This document shows positions 47,570 to 57,900 of a stretch of 64,000 bases of DNA, piece after piece. The position numbers and the translations under genes are program-made. This stretch comes from Chloroflexus aggregans DSM 9485. GTDB taxonomy: Bacteria > Chloroflexota > Chloroflexia > Chloroflexales > Chloroflexaceae. The stretch covers positions 840,001-904,000 of the forward strand of contig NC_011831.1 of the NCBI RefSeq assembly GCF_000021945.1, given 5' to 3'. The notes under the pieces are model-generated. The model did not search any database and was not told the origin of the DNA. It saw only the letters and a list, made by a program, of their open reading frames with translations. Position 1 is the stretch's first letter, and each line of letters opens with the position of its first letter.

Positions 47570-48193
47570 ATGGTGAAACCCGATTCAACTCCTGCTAGCA
47601 CTCGTAGATCAATGGACAAGACGATTCTCACTACGCCGCGCCTCTGGCTGCGCGTGATGGCACCGTGCGATAACGAGGCAGTTCGCGGCTATTTTTATCG
47701 AGCCTGGACGTTTGGCGAAGACTGGTTGCCAATCCCACCTGCCGATTTTTTTACTTTACAAGGGCAGCGACGCCGATTGGCTGCGGAAGAAACGATGCGC
47801 GCTACCGGCCGCAACTTGCGCCTCTTTCTCGTGCGACGAGACGATCCTTTTGAGCGGATTTGCGGTGATATTTGGATCGACTGTATTGATCGGCTCGTGT
47901 ACCACACCGCCCTGATCGAGTGTCGAATGGAGGAACGTTCAAGCCGGAAGGGGCTGATGAGCGAGGCGTTAGCCTGCGTTATCGCTTATGCCGGGCAAAC
48001 ACTTGGTCTGCACCGCCTCGAAGCATTGATCGCACCGCAGCATCACCCCGCCCGTCGCTTAGTTGAACGGTGCGGATTCACACCATTATCGGGAGTCACC
48101 TGTTGGCGGCAGATCGGGCAGGGTTGGGTAGAGCATCAGGTGTATACAATTACGCTAACTTCCTCATTGCTTGACCACGGCCACCACAGATGA
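47570..48193 (+). CDS. GNAT-family N-acetyltransferase (RimJ/RimL-like)
   Basis: A protein of about 207 residues with the RimJ/RimL-type opening TILTTPRLWLRVMAPCDNEA. The acetyl-CoA-binding region is around IECRMEERSSRKGLMSEALA, and the C-terminal strand HRLEALIAPQHHPARRLVER is followed by CGFTPL. An ATG at 47612 is an alternative start that would omit 14 residues. The gene begins four bases after the macroglobulin stop and overlaps the next gene by four bases. Acceptor (protein N-terminus or small molecule) unknown. Confidence 0.83.
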   Translation: MVKPDSTPASTRRSMDKTILTTPRLWLRVMAPCDNEAVRGYFYRAWTFGEDWLPIPPADFFTLQGQRRRLAAEETMRATGRNLRLFLVRRDDPFERICGDIWIDCIDRLVYHTALIECRMEERSSRKGLMSEALACVIAYAGQTLGLHRLEALIAPQHHPARRLVERCGFTPLSGVTCWRQIGQGWVEHQVYTITLTSSLLDHGHHR

Positions 48194-49794
48194 GAGCACT
48201 ACTCCATCTGACATTCCTGCTCACCGCTGCTGTGATGTTCGTAGCCGATGCGCCGACCCTACACCGGCCCATCACCCAACCAATTGCGATTCGTACCCCA
48301 ACCGGGCCACTGGCTATCGGAATCAACAGCCATCTGGCAACTCGTTATCCCGATGCTGCGACAATGGCAATCCCGGCAGCAATCGTCGCCGATCTCGGCG
48401 TGCAGTGGGTGCGTGAAGACCTGCATTGGCATCGCATCCAACCCCAACCCGATGTCTGGGATTGGGTATTTACCGATGCCGCTCTCTATGCGCTCAGCCG
48501 TCAGGATGTACGGATTCTGGGCGTCTTGGGACCGTCCGTCGGCTGGGCCACCGCCGACCCGACCGACCGGCCCAATCTCATTTCGTTTGCCCCACCCGAT
48601 GAAGATGCGTTTGTCACGTATGCCGGTGCCGTCGTCCAACGCTACAAACACCTCATTAAACACTGGCAAATCTGGAACGAACCCGACCAAACCCTTTTCT
48701 GGCGGCCATCACCCGATCCGGCACGCTATACCCGCCTCCTGATTGCTACTGCCCAAACGATTCGCACGATTGATCCGACGGCCACCATCGTTCTTGGCGG
48801 CATTAACCCTTTCGACACCGGTTTTCTGCGTGCGATTGCTGCTTATGGTGGATGGAACGCCTTTGATGTGATCGCCATCCACCCCTACGTCGATCCACTC
48901 AATCCAGAAGAGGGGAACCTCATTGCTGCTGCGGATGGTGTGCGTGCCGTGGCTGCGCGATACGGCATGAAACCGATCTGGGCCACCGAAGTGGGGTGGG
49001 CGAGCGGCCCCGGCGACCGCGATGCGCTTGGGCTGACGAATGCTACGCTTCAAGCTGCGTACCTCTCCCGTACCTACTGTGCGCTCTGGTACGGCGGGGT
49101 GAGTGCTGTCTTCTGGTACATGCTCAAAGACGATCCGCACAATCCGTATGGGCTGTTTGCGTATGGGAGCGGACGGGCCGATTTTAGCACACCCAAACCG
49201 GCAGTAACCGCGATGCGTGAACTGCCCGACACACTTGCCGCGTGTCACCTAGAGCCACCCACTACTACCATTCCACTCCTTACCGGCAGCCAACCTGTGC
49301 AATGGCGACGGCCCAGCCAGCCCAACGGTTCACTCCGGTTGATCGAACACGATCGCGTCTTCCACATCAGCTATCGCTTTACAACCCGTATGAATGATTA
49401 CGTGGCTTTTGCGCTGAGCAACCCTATCCCCCTACCCGACGATACAACCGCCATCACCGTTCAGCTTTTCGGTGATGGCAATGGGCACCGACTACGGCTC
49501 TGGTTACGCGACAGCGAAGGCGAAACCTTCTCGCTGACTGCCGGTATTATCGGCCCACCTGCCTGGCAAACCATCAACACTCCACTGAGCCGTCGACCGA
49601 TGCAGTATGAACTGATTGCCGGGAATGGCAACAGGCAACCTGACGCTCCACTCGCGTTAGCGGCCATCGTTATCGATGACGAAGATGATACCTGGACCGG
49701 GATGGGTGAAGTGCTGATCGAGCGCATAGCCGCGGTACGCACCACACTTGACGCAGCCTCACTCCCGACGTATACTGTCACTCAACGGCGATGA
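48190..49794 (+). CDS. Clan GH-A glycoside hydrolase-like secreted protein
   Basis: A 534-residue protein with a signal peptide (LLHLTFLLTAAVMFVADA). Residues about 35-350 are a TIM barrel of the GH-A clan: the acid/base Glu lies in HWQIWNEPDQTLFW near 163 and the candidate nucleophile Glu in WATEVGWASGPGD near 264. The closest known types are GH39/GH5-like xylosidases or endoglucanases. About 370-530 is a beta-sandwich domain (TAITVQLFGDGNGHRLRLWL) that probably binds carbohydrate. It acts outside the cell on polysaccharide, perhaps its own sheath or slime. The ATGA overlap with the acetyltransferase gene indicates translational coupling. Confidence 0.82.
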   Translation: MRALLHLTFLLTAAVMFVADAPTLHRPITQPIAIRTPTGPLAIGINSHLATRYPDAATMAIPAAIVADLGVQWVREDLHWHRIQPQPDVWDWVFTDAALYALSRQDVRILGVLGPSVGWATADPTDRPNLISFAPPDEDAFVTYAGAVVQRYKHLIKHWQIWNEPDQTLFWRPSPDPARYTRLLIATAQTIRTIDPTATIVLGGINPFDTGFLRAIAAYGGWNAFDVIAIHPYVDPLNPEEGNLIAAADGVRAVAARYGMKPIWATEVGWASGPGDRDALGLTNATLQAAYLSRTYCALWYGGVSAVFWYMLKDDPHNPYGLFAYGSGRADFSTPKPAVTAMRELPDTLAACHLEPPTTTIPLLTGSQPVQWRRPSQPNGSLRLIEHDRVFHISYRFTTRMNDYVAFALSNPIPLPDDTTAITVQLFGDGNGHRLRLWLRDSEGETFSLTAGIIGPPAWQTINTPLSRRPMQYELIAGNGNRQPDAPLALAAIVIDDEDDTWTGMGEVLIERIAAVRTTLDAASLPTYTVTQRR

Positions 49795-50077
49795 CGGGGA
49801 CGAGTAGCTGCCGCTTGCCCGCCAGCGAGCCCGGGATGGTGGAAGCCGGGTGGAGCCAGCGGTAGTGAATATCACCCCTGAGCCGGCAGGTGAACCGCGG
49901 GGTTGGTTGCCCCGCACAGTAGCCGCGCCCGGAATGCCCACCGTTATCGGGGCAGAGCGTTGATCGACGCTCACTGAGTGCGACGCGCGCCCGATTGTGT
50001 GCGCCGTCGAAATGGGGTGGTACCGCGGGGTCTATCGGCCTCGTCCCCTTTTGGGGACGAGGCTTTTTCCATTGGTG
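49795..50077 (+). promoter_or_regulatory. T-box riboswitch (tRNA-Ile-sensing) upstream of ileS
   Basis: The leader between the hydrolase gene and ileS has the T-box signature AATGGGGTGGTACCGCGG at 50011-50028. Its UGGU bulge would pair with the ACCA end of uncharged tRNA, as expected for tRNA-Ile with discriminator A. In the upstream stem I, the loop GTAGTGAATATCACC presents ATC (49871-49873), an isoleucine codon, as specifier. The leader ends in an intrinsic terminator (50038-50068). When tRNA-Ile is uncharged the antiterminator forms and ileS is transcribed. Stem I and the T-box are about 140 bases apart, with further stems between them. Confidence 0.92.
50038..50068 (+). terminator. T-box terminator
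   Basis: GCCTCGTCCCC and GGGGACGAGGC form an 11-bp stem around TTTT and are followed by TTTTT. The 5' part competes with the antiterminator helix of the T-box. Confidence 0.92.
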
Positions 50078-50091
50078 CGCACGGAGGTTGC

Positions 50092-53000
50092 ATGTTTAAG
50101 CCGGTTGATCCGAATGTCAAATTTCCCCAACTCGAAGAAGAAGTGCTGGCGTGGTGGGATGCCAATGACGTGGTGGCGAAGTCGTTGGCCGCTGGCGAAA
50201 AGCCGTTTGTCTTCTATGAGGGGCCGCCGACCGCGAATGGCCGTCCCGGTCTTCACCATACCATCTCGCGCAGCTTCAAAGATGTGATTTTGCGCTATCG
50301 CTCGATGCAGGGCTATCGTATCATCGGTCGCCGCGAAGGCTGGGACACCCACGGCCTACCGGTCGAAATTGAGATCGAGAAGAAACTCGGTTTTAGCGGT
50401 AAACCTGACATCGAGCGGTTTGGTATCGCGGAATTCAATCGCCTCTGCCGCGAGAGCGTCTGGGAGTACATCCAGGAGTGGAAGGCGTTTACCAAGCGGA
50501 TCGCGTTCTGGCTGAGCGAAGATGCGTATATCACCTACGAGAACGACTATATCGAGTCGACATGGTGGATCTTCCGTCAGTTGTGGGATCGCGGCCTGCT
50601 CTTCCGCGACTACAAGGTCACGATGCACTGCCCGCGCTGCGGCACCAGCCTCAGCGACCACGAGGTCAGCCTTGGCGCGCGCGATGATGTCGATGATCCG
50701 AGCGTCTATATCAAGTTCCGCGTGAAAGGCACGACGTTACCACCACCCGCAGTTGATGGTACACTCGAAGGGGCTTTTCTGGTGGCGTGGACGACGACGC
50801 CATGGACGTTGCCGGCCAACGTGGCGCTGGCCGTCAAGCACGACGCCGAGTATGTCGAGGTTGAGCATAACGGTGAGCGATTGGTGATGGCGGCGACACT
50901 GATCAATCAGGTTTTGCCCGCCGAGAGCTTCACTGTGCTGCGTCGGTTCCGCGGTAACGATCTGGTCGGCCTCCGCTACGAGCCGCTCTTCCGCGGCGTG
51001 CCCGGCGCCGGCGATACCGTCGATTGGGAGACGGCCTACCGCGTGATCGCCGATGAGATCGTCAGCCTTGACGATGGTACCGGCATTGTCCATATCGCAC
51101 CGGCCTACGGCGACCTCGAAGTCGGGCGCAAGCACGGCTTACCTACCCTGTTTTCGGTTGGTCTCGACGGTCGGGTATTGCCGGAGTTTGCCGATCTCGG
51201 TTTTGCCGGTAAGTTCTTCAAAGAGGCCGATCCCGATATTACCCGCAACCTCAAAGCGCGTGGCCTGCTCTTGCGCAGCGGGCGCGTGCGCCACTACTAC
51301 CCGTTCTGCTGGCGCTGCGGCACGCCACTCCTGTACTACGCCAAGCGTTCGTGGTACATCCGCACCACTGCCTTCAAAGCCGATCTGGTCGCCAACAACC
51401 AGCAGATTCACTGGGTGCCCGAACACATCCGCGACGGCCGGTTCGGCAACTGGCTGGAAAATAACATCGACTGGGCGATCAGCCGCGAGCGGTATTGGGG
51501 CACGCCAATCCCGATCTGGACGAACGCTGACGGCTCGCACATGGTCTGCATCGGTTCGCTGGCCGAGCTGGAAGAAAAGGTGGGCCGTTCGCTGCGCGAT
51601 CTCGACCTGCACCGGCCCTACATCGACGAGGTCGTCTGGGAAGACCCCGACCATGGCTTGATGCGCCGGATTCCCGACGTTGCCGACTGCTGGTTCGACA
51701 GCGGTTCGATGCCGGTGGCCCAGTGGCACTACCCGTTTGAGAATCGCGACGTCTTCGAGATGTCCCATCCCGCCGACTATATCTGTGAGGCGGTAGACCA
51801 GACCCGCGGCTGGTTCTACACCTTGCACGCGGTCAGTACCCTGCTCTTCGACCGGCCCGCGTTCAAGAACGTGATCTGTCTCGGCCACATTCTCGACAAA
51901 GACGGCCAAAAGATGAGCAAGAGCCGGGGCAATGTGATCGAACCGCAAGAAGTGATCAACGCTTACGGCGTTGATGCCCTGCGCTGGTACCTGTTCACCG
52001 CTGCGCCTCCCGGTAATGCCCGCCGCTTCAGCATGGATCTGGTCAGCGAGAGCATGCGCAAGTTCCTGCTCACGCTCTGGAACACGTATGCCTTCTTCGT
52101 CACCTACGCCAACCTCGACCGGTGGCAACCTAACAGCGGGCGCACCGCCGAATTGCAGCCAATCGACCGCTGGGCGCTGGCAGCGCTCAACCAGCTTGTG
52201 CAAACGGCAACCGCTGCCTTCGAGGAGTACGATGTCTACTCGGCGGCGAACGCAATCGAGCACTTCGTCGATGAGTTGTCGAACTGGTACGTGCGTCGCA
52301 ACCGTCGTCGCTTCTGGAAGAGCGAAGGCGACGCCGATAAGGAAGCGGCCTACCAGACCCTGTATACCTGTCTGGTCACCGTTGCTAAGCTGGCAGCACC
52401 GTTTATCCCGTTTGTCAGCGAGGAGATCTATCGCAATCTGGTCGCCGAACGGGACGCTTCCGCTCCCGAAAGTGTTCATCTCGCTCGTTGGCCAGAAGTC
52501 GATCAAGCACTGCTCGATGACCAACTGGTGGCCGATACCGAAGCGTTGCTGACGGCAGTATCACTCGGACGAGCAGCACGTAAACAGGCGAATATCAAGG
52601 TTCGTCAGCCCCTCAGTGAGCTGTGGCTGCGAGCTAGCACCCCGGCGCTGCTCAACGGTGTCCGCCGCTTCGAGGCTGAGCTGCGCGATGAGCTGAACGT
52701 CAAAGTGGTGCGCTACCTCGACGCTAACAGCGCCGTGGTCGAGTACCGCCTGAAGCCAAACCTACGCCTCGTTGGCAAGAAGTTCGGTAAATTGGTGCCG
52801 GCGATCACCACCGCACTGCGCGATCTCACCGGTGATGACGCGCGAGCCGCAGCGCAGGCCGTTGAAGCCGGTCAGCCGGTACACCTATCGGTTGACGGCC
52901 AAACGATTGAGCTGCTGGCCGAAGAGGTGCTGGTCGAGAGCAGTGCGCCCGCAGGGTACGCGGTGGCCGAAGCCGACGGGATGCTGGTCGCGTTGAACAC

Positions 53001-53292
53001 GACGGTGACGGAAGAACTACGGTTGGAAGGCGCGGCCCGCGATCTGGTCCGCTACGTGCAAGATGCGCGTAAGAGTGCTGGACTGGCAATCAGCGACCGC
53101 ATCCGGCTCTTCCTCAGCAGCACCGACGAAGCCGCACTGCTGGCGGCCACCCTTGCACAGCACGGTGCGTACATCCAAAACGAGACCCTCGCCGTCGAGC
53201 TGACGGTCAGCGCACCGCCGGCCGGTGCGCACGTCGAGACCGATGAGTTCGGTGACGGCGAGATAACGATCGGGGTTGTGAAGGCCGGCTGA
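50092..53292 (+). CDS. ileS: Isoleucyl-tRNA synthetase
   Basis: Charges tRNA-Ile with isoleucine in the cytoplasm. The start at 50092 (MFKPVDPNVKFPQLEEEVLA) follows CGGAGG; earlier in-frame codons lie inside the T-box and are not coding. The class I signature HIGH appears as PGLHH near residue 53, and KMSKS as KDGQKMSKSRGN near 605. GWDTHGLPVEIEIEKKLG and the overall layout resemble the eukaryote-like IleS2 group, which tends to be less sensitive to mupirocin, rather than E. coli IleS (GWDCHGLP). Length of about 1066 residues fits. The editing CP1 domain is present between HGLP and KMSKS. Confidence 0.96.
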   Translation: MFKPVDPNVKFPQLEEEVLAWWDANDVVAKSLAAGEKPFVFYEGPPTANGRPGLHHTISRSFKDVILRYRSMQGYRIIGRREGWDTHGLPVEIEIEKKLGFSGKPDIERFGIAEFNRLCRESVWEYIQEWKAFTKRIAFWLSEDAYITYENDYIESTWWIFRQLWDRGLLFRDYKVTMHCPRCGTSLSDHEVSLGARDDVDDPSVYIKFRVKGTTLPPPAVDGTLEGAFLVAWTTTPWTLPANVALAVKHDAEYVEVEHNGERLVMAATLINQVLPAESFTVLRRFRGNDLVGLRYEPLFRGVPGAGDTVDWETAYRVIADEIVSLDDGTGIVHIAPAYGDLEVGRKHGLPTLFSVGLDGRVLPEFADLGFAGKFFKEADPDITRNLKARGLLLRSGRVRHYYPFCWRCGTPLLYYAKRSWYIRTTAFKADLVANNQQIHWVPEHIRDGRFGNWLENNIDWAISRERYWGTPIPIWTNADGSHMVCIGSLAELEEKVGRSLRDLDLHRPYIDEVVWEDPDHGLMRRIPDVADCWFDSGSMPVAQWHYPFENRDVFEMSHPADYICEAVDQTRGWFYTLHAVSTLLFDRPAFKNVICLGHILDKDGQKMSKSRGNVIEPQEVINAYGVDALRWYLFTAAPPGNARRFSMDLVSESMRKFLLTLWNTYAFFVTYANLDRWQPNSGRTAELQPIDRWALAALNQLVQTATAAFEEYDVYSAANAIEHFVDELSNWYVRRNRRRFWKSEGDADKEAAYQTLYTCLVTVAKLAAPFIPFVSEEIYRNLVAERDASAPESVHLARWPEVDQALLDDQLVADTEALLTAVSLGRAARKQANIKVRQPLSELWLRASTPALLNGVRRFEAELRDELNVKVVRYLDANSAVVEYRLKPNLRLVGKKFGKLVPAITTALRDLTGDDARAAAQAVEAGQPVHLSVDGQTIELLAEEVLVESSAPAGYAVAEADGMLVALNTTVTEELRLEGAARDLVRYVQDARKSAGLAISDRIRLFLSSTDEAALLAATLAQHGAYIQNETLAVELTVSAPPAGAHVETDEFGDGEITIGVVKAG

Positions 53293-53325
53293 CGCCAACA
53301 ATACGCTGTTGCGGAGGTGACGCAC

Positions 53326-54168
53326 GTGCCACCAGTTGTACATGCTCGATCGCATGGCATGGGATCACTTCCGCTCCTCCCGCGCTGTAGCGGTGGGGCC
53401 GGTGTGGTCAGGCTCGCCAGTGGATTGCGCCTCATCCGCCCACCCGGCCCCGCCGACCGCTACCGCAACGCCCAACTCGACGACTTCGGGAGGCAGGCCG
53501 GCCCACCGCGCGCATTGCGCCCACCCTACACCCTCCGCCTGCGCGCGCGCACCTCGTACCCGGCTCACCAGTTAGTTGGCACCGCCGGCTTCGGCTTGTG
53601 GAGCTACCCGTGGGCATGGCCGCCGTGCATGCCCCAAGCGGTCTGGTTCTTCTTCGGGGCGCCACCGCACGACATGCCGCTAGCCCTTGGCGTCCCCGGC
53701 CACGGCTGGAAAGCAGCCACCATCGATACCGGTCGCCTAACTGCGCTCACGTGGCTCCCCGCCGCGCCGCTCGTCGTACCGCTCCTCAACCTGCCACCGC
53801 TCTACCACCGGCTCTGGCCGTTCATCCAACGCGCCGCCGGCATCGCCGAAACCATCGTCAACGTCGATCTCAGCCAATGGCACGACTACGAAATCCACTG
53901 GGGAATCACCGAAAGCACCCTCGCCGTCGATGGCGTCATTGTCCTCCGCGCTCCCTCACCGCGCGGCCCGCTTAGCACCGTGATCTGGATCGACAACCAA
54001 TACGCGATCGTGCGCCCCACCGGCCAGCTCGGCTGGGGAGTGCAAGCGTGCGCCGCAGCGCAGTGGTTGGAAGTGGCGCTTACATTCGCGGGACCAGAAG
54101 AGGACCCGGACCCACCCGGGTTGAGACGAATGGACACGGATCGGGCTAGCGGAATGGGACACGGATAA
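53326..54168 (+). CDS. Concanavalin/GH16-like hypothetical protein
   Basis: A protein of about 280 residues, probably starting at GTG 53326, eight bases after GGAGG (a GTG at 53317 lies too close to it). The core is beta-rich and aromatic (LVGTAGFGLWSYPWAWPPCM, AVWFFFGAPPHDMPLALGVP, WHDYEIHWGITESTLAVDGV, VIWIDNQYAIVRPTGQLGWG). This resembles the jellyroll of GH16/LamG-type proteins (WHDYEIHW plus VDG), but the GH16 catalytic ExDxE motif is not seen. It has no clear signal peptide. Function unknown; perhaps a carbohydrate-recognising or lipid-related protein. It follows ileS by about 30 bases. Confidence 0.68.
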   Translation: MPPVVHARSHGMGSLPLLPRCSGGAGVVRLASGLRLIRPPGPADRYRNAQLDDFGRQAGPPRALRPPYTLRLRARTSYPAHQLVGTAGFGLWSYPWAWPPCMPQAVWFFFGAPPHDMPLALGVPGHGWKAATIDTGRLTALTWLPAAPLVVPLLNLPPLYHRLWPFIQRAAGIAETIVNVDLSQWHDYEIHWGITESTLAVDGVIVLRAPSPRGPLSTVIWIDNQYAIVRPTGQLGWGVQACAAAQWLEVALTFAGPEEDPDPPGLRRMDTDRASGMGHG

Positions 54169-54228
54169 ACGACAGGTAAGACAGAGGGGTACAGACCCGA
54201 AGGATTCTGGGTAGAGGCCTTCTATTGT

Positions 54229-54290
54229 CATTGCGAGGACGCACCGGCCACCACCACGCGGTGGGCCGGTCGCCTGCCGCAATCTCTCCC
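54229..54290. repeat. REP-like hairpin related to the 1-775 repeats
   Basis: GTCATTGCGAGGACGC, a central hairpin (ACCGGCC-CACC ... GGTG-GGCCGGT) and GCAATCTC follow the layout of the repeats at the window start (GTCATTTCGAGC ... AATCTTG). It is a single copy in the 250-base gap before the receptor locus. Confidence 0.55.
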
Positions 54291-54415
54291 GTCGGCGCCT
54301 GCCACTCCCTGCCGGCGCGTGTCGCACCACCAGCCACTCACGAGCATGCACCCCATCCGCCGCAGCTTGAGCTACAATAACACCCAGTGCTATCCGTCGC
54401 CAAAGGAGACAAGTT

Positions 54416-54865
54416 ATGACTCAACCAACCGGCTTGCTCATCACCTTCCGCCCAGCCGATACGGACGGCGCCAACCCGGCGCTGGTCAACCGCGTCGCCC
54501 GCGAGGTCGTTAATAGCCTGCGTCAGCAACAACACACCATCGAACCAGCCTACACCACCTTGCGCAGCGGCGATGTCTACCGGTGGCTGGTCACGGCTGC
54601 TGATGCCGCCCAAACCCTGCTGCCATTGGTAACATTCTCGGCGGCGGTCGTGCAACTGCTTAACGAATTGAAAAAATTGACCGCCAAACCAGACAGCCCC
54701 AAGCCAACTGTCATCATCATCAACTACAACGCCGGCCAAACCGCCATCCCGGCTGATAGCGACGAGGCCTTGCTGACCCAACTGCTACGCGAACGCCTGC
54801 CAGAGCGGATTGATCCGGCCCAGACCAGCATCGAGGTGCAGATCGCCGCGCCGGACCCATGGTAA
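54416..54865 (+). CDS. EACC1-like small partner protein of the caspase-STAND receptor
   Basis: A 149-residue protein with AAAGGAG seven bases before its ATG. It begins with strands (GLLITFRPADTD), then a helix (ALVNRVAREVVNSLRQQQ). A hydrophobic helix (LLPLVTFSAAVVQLLNELKK) is followed by strands (PTVIIINYNAG) and a variable tail. This order resembles the effector-associated constant component (EACC1) proteins described next to peptidase/STAND conflict genes; the assignment is by pattern only. It precedes the 1831-residue caspase-STAND gene by 115 bases on the same strand and is probably its partner, perhaps coupling the effector to a membrane or trigger. Confidence 0.5.
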   Translation: MTQPTGLLITFRPADTDGANPALVNRVAREVVNSLRQQQHTIEPAYTTLRSGDVYRWLVTAADAAQTLLPLVTFSAAVVQLLNELKKLTAKPDSPKPTVIIINYNAGQTAIPADSDEALLTQLLRERLPERIDPAQTSIEVQIAAPDPW

Positions 54866-54901
54866 TCGGCGCAATGACTACCTATTCCATCATACCTTTG
54901 G

Positions 54902-54907
54902 TATAAT
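54902..54907 (+). promoter_or_regulatory. Candidate -10 element before caspase-STAND gene
   Basis: A perfect TATAAT sits 73 bases before the start codon, overlapping a small palindrome (ATACC-TTT-GGTAT) that could be an operator. No good -35 hexamer is present at 17 bases, so recognition may need an activator. Confidence 0.4.
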
Positions 54908-54980
54908 GTTCACCAAAGATTTCATTGCCAACCCGCCGCCACACAACTCGGCATAGGAGATTGTCGGGGGATCAACGTAT

Positions 54981-57900
54981 ATGTCTGCCGCCACTTCCCA
55001 CCGCCACGCCCTGATTGTCGGCGTTGACCACACCGCTGATCCGCACCTTGCCTCCTTGACCAGCGCCGAACGCGACGCGCGCGCATTGGCAGCGGCGCTA
55101 GAAGCGCCGGCCTGCGGCTTCACGGTGACGTTGCTGCTCGGCGCTGAAGCGACCGCTCACCGTATCCGGCGCGAGATTACTGCGCTACGCCAGCAAGCGA
55201 AACAACACCCTCTTGACATGATTGTCGCCTTCTGCGGCCATGGCGTACCGGTAGCGCTCGATGGCGGAGGGCATGAGACGTTTCTCGCCACCCACGATTT
55301 CATCACCGATGACGCAGCGTTAGATGCCACCGCCTTCCTCTCGCTGCGCTGGCTTTACCAGCAGGTCTATAAAGCCACTGAACCACGCAGCGCGGTACTC
55401 ATCCTCGATCACTGCTATGCCGGCAACATTCGAGACGCTGGCAACAATCGGTTGATAGTAGACCTGCGCGCAGCAATTGAACAGTATCGCGCCGAACAAC
55501 GACCTACCCCCGTGCCTCACGAATGGCTACGCGCGATCTTTCCCGCCACCCGTCCCGGCGAGCTGGCCGGCGAAACCGCCGCCGGCGGGTTGTTGACACA
55601 GGCCATCCTCACCGTATTGCGTGGCGAAACCCGGCTCGGTGATGGGCATATCACCATCGGCCAGCTTGACCACTATCTGAAACAGCAGTTTGCGGGGCAG
55701 AGCCAGCAACCATACACCCTGATCGAAGGCAACTATCCCTTGATACTAGCCGATTACCGCGAGCGCATTGCTGCGGAGCGGGCTGCCGCCGAACAACAAC
55801 ACCGCCGCGCTGAAGCGCAGGAAATGCTCAAACGCTGGCGCTCGCCTGATAGCCACGCCCGCGCTGCCGAACTACAGGCAAGCTTTGTCGGGCGGGAAAA
55901 GGAACTGGAGGAGATCCAGCGGCATATCGAGCAGCTCCGCCCTACCGGCGGCTACCTGCTCGTCACCGGGGTGGCCGGCCAAGGCAAGAGCAGCATCCTG
56001 GCGCGCTTGACCAGCACAACCGATCCCCCCCTCCCAGCCTACTTTATTCGCTTCATGCCCGGCCCCGACGAGCAAGCCGCCTTGCTCGGCCACCTGATTG
56101 CCGAACTGCTGACCCAGCACGGCCTGAGCGACGAGGCGTTGACCTATCTGGCCGATAATGCCAGCCCGATCACGCTGCGCAACAGCTTGATAGCGCTGCT
56201 CGACCGGGTGGCCCACAAGCACCCGCTGACCCTGATGATCGATGGCCTTGACCAAATCCCGGTTGATCGAAACCTCGGCCAGCGCGATCTCAGCTTTTTG
56301 CCTGAACAGTTGCCGAAAGGGGTGGTGTTCGTAATCGGCACCCGTCCGGATGATACGCTGGTGCCGCTCAAACTGCTCACCTCGTGCCGCGAATACCCCC
56401 TGCCGCCGCTCAGCCTCGCCGACTTCACCACCTTGCTTGACCGGCGTGGGGTCGCGTTGAGCGAGGCCGACCGCGCGGAGCTGTATACGGCGCTGCACGG
56501 CAATGCCTTCGACCTCGCCTTCTTGGCACAGGAATTGCAGCGCCAACCCAACATTGCCAATGCGCAGGCGCTGATCCGGCAGGTGATCGCCAACCCACGC
56601 AATATTTTCGTTCCGACCATTGAGCGATTGAAGCGCGAACTGCTCTGGGATAGGGCGATTAAACCGATCCTCGGTGTACTAACGGCGGCGCAGGAACCGC
56701 TCAGCTCGCCGGCCCTCACCGGCATTTTAGAACTGAATCACGACCTGGTGGAAGACGCGATAACGCTACTGCGCGGCCTACTCGGCGAACGTGACCGGGC
56801 GGGGCAAGCGCGCTATTTCTTGCTTCACCTGAAACTGCTCGACTATTTGCGCAGCAAATTGTTCCCCGATAACGAGCTAGCCACCTTCCACAACCGCTTA
56901 GCGCATTGGTGTGAACGCGATCTCGACCGTCTCTGGCAATCGGCCAACGACCAACCCGAAGCAGAGCGGCGCGCCTACGCCCAAACCCACCTCGTCGACC
57001 ACTTCGTCCACGCCAAAGCCTACGACCGGCTGTGGCAGTTGCTCGATGCCGATGAGTATGGCGCGGCCAAGCGGCAGGCCGACCCCAGCCTGCGCCGCTA
57101 TGCCCTTGACCTTGACCTCGCCCGGCGCGCGGTGGTCGCGGCTGCCGGCGACGATATTCCTGCGCTGGCGCGCAGTTTGCCGCGCCTCTGGCAATACAGC
57201 CTGCTCCGCTGCTCGCTCACCAGCCAAATCGACCGATGGCCGGTCGCACTGTTTACCGCGCTGGTGGCGCTCGGCCGCAGCGCCGAAGCCCGCGACCGGG
57301 CCGAACTGCTGAGCAATCCGAAACACCGCGCCAGCGTGTTGCTGGCGATTGGCCACGCGCTGCTCAATCGTGGCGAGCCGGAAGAGGCGTTGGCGGTGTG
57401 GCGAGGGGTGCGCAAGGCGGTTGATGCGATATCTGATGCTGAAGAGCGGTTCACACAGTTGCATGAGTTGGCCGTGGCCTTCACCCAGGCGGGATGTGCA
57501 GAAGAAGCGGATGCGGTCTTTGCACAAGCCCGCCACGCCGCCGACGCGATTGCAGACAACGATGACCGCACAAGGGCGCTGACCGCACTGGCCACCGCCC
57601 TCGCCCGCGCCGGGCAGTTCACCGCCGCCCGCCACGCCGCCGACGCGATTGCTGACAACGATGACCGCGCCAAGGCGCTGACCGAACTGGCCACCGCCCT
57701 CGCCCGCGCCGGGCAGTTCACCGCCGCCCGCCACGCCGCCGACGCGATTGATAGCGAATATCTCCGCGCAAGGGCGCTGACCGAACTTGCCACCGCCCTC
57801 GCCCACGCCGGGCAGTTCACCGCCGCCCGCCACGCCGCCGACGCGATTGATAGCGAATATCGCCGCGCCGAGGCGCTGACCGAACTGGCCACCGCCCTCG

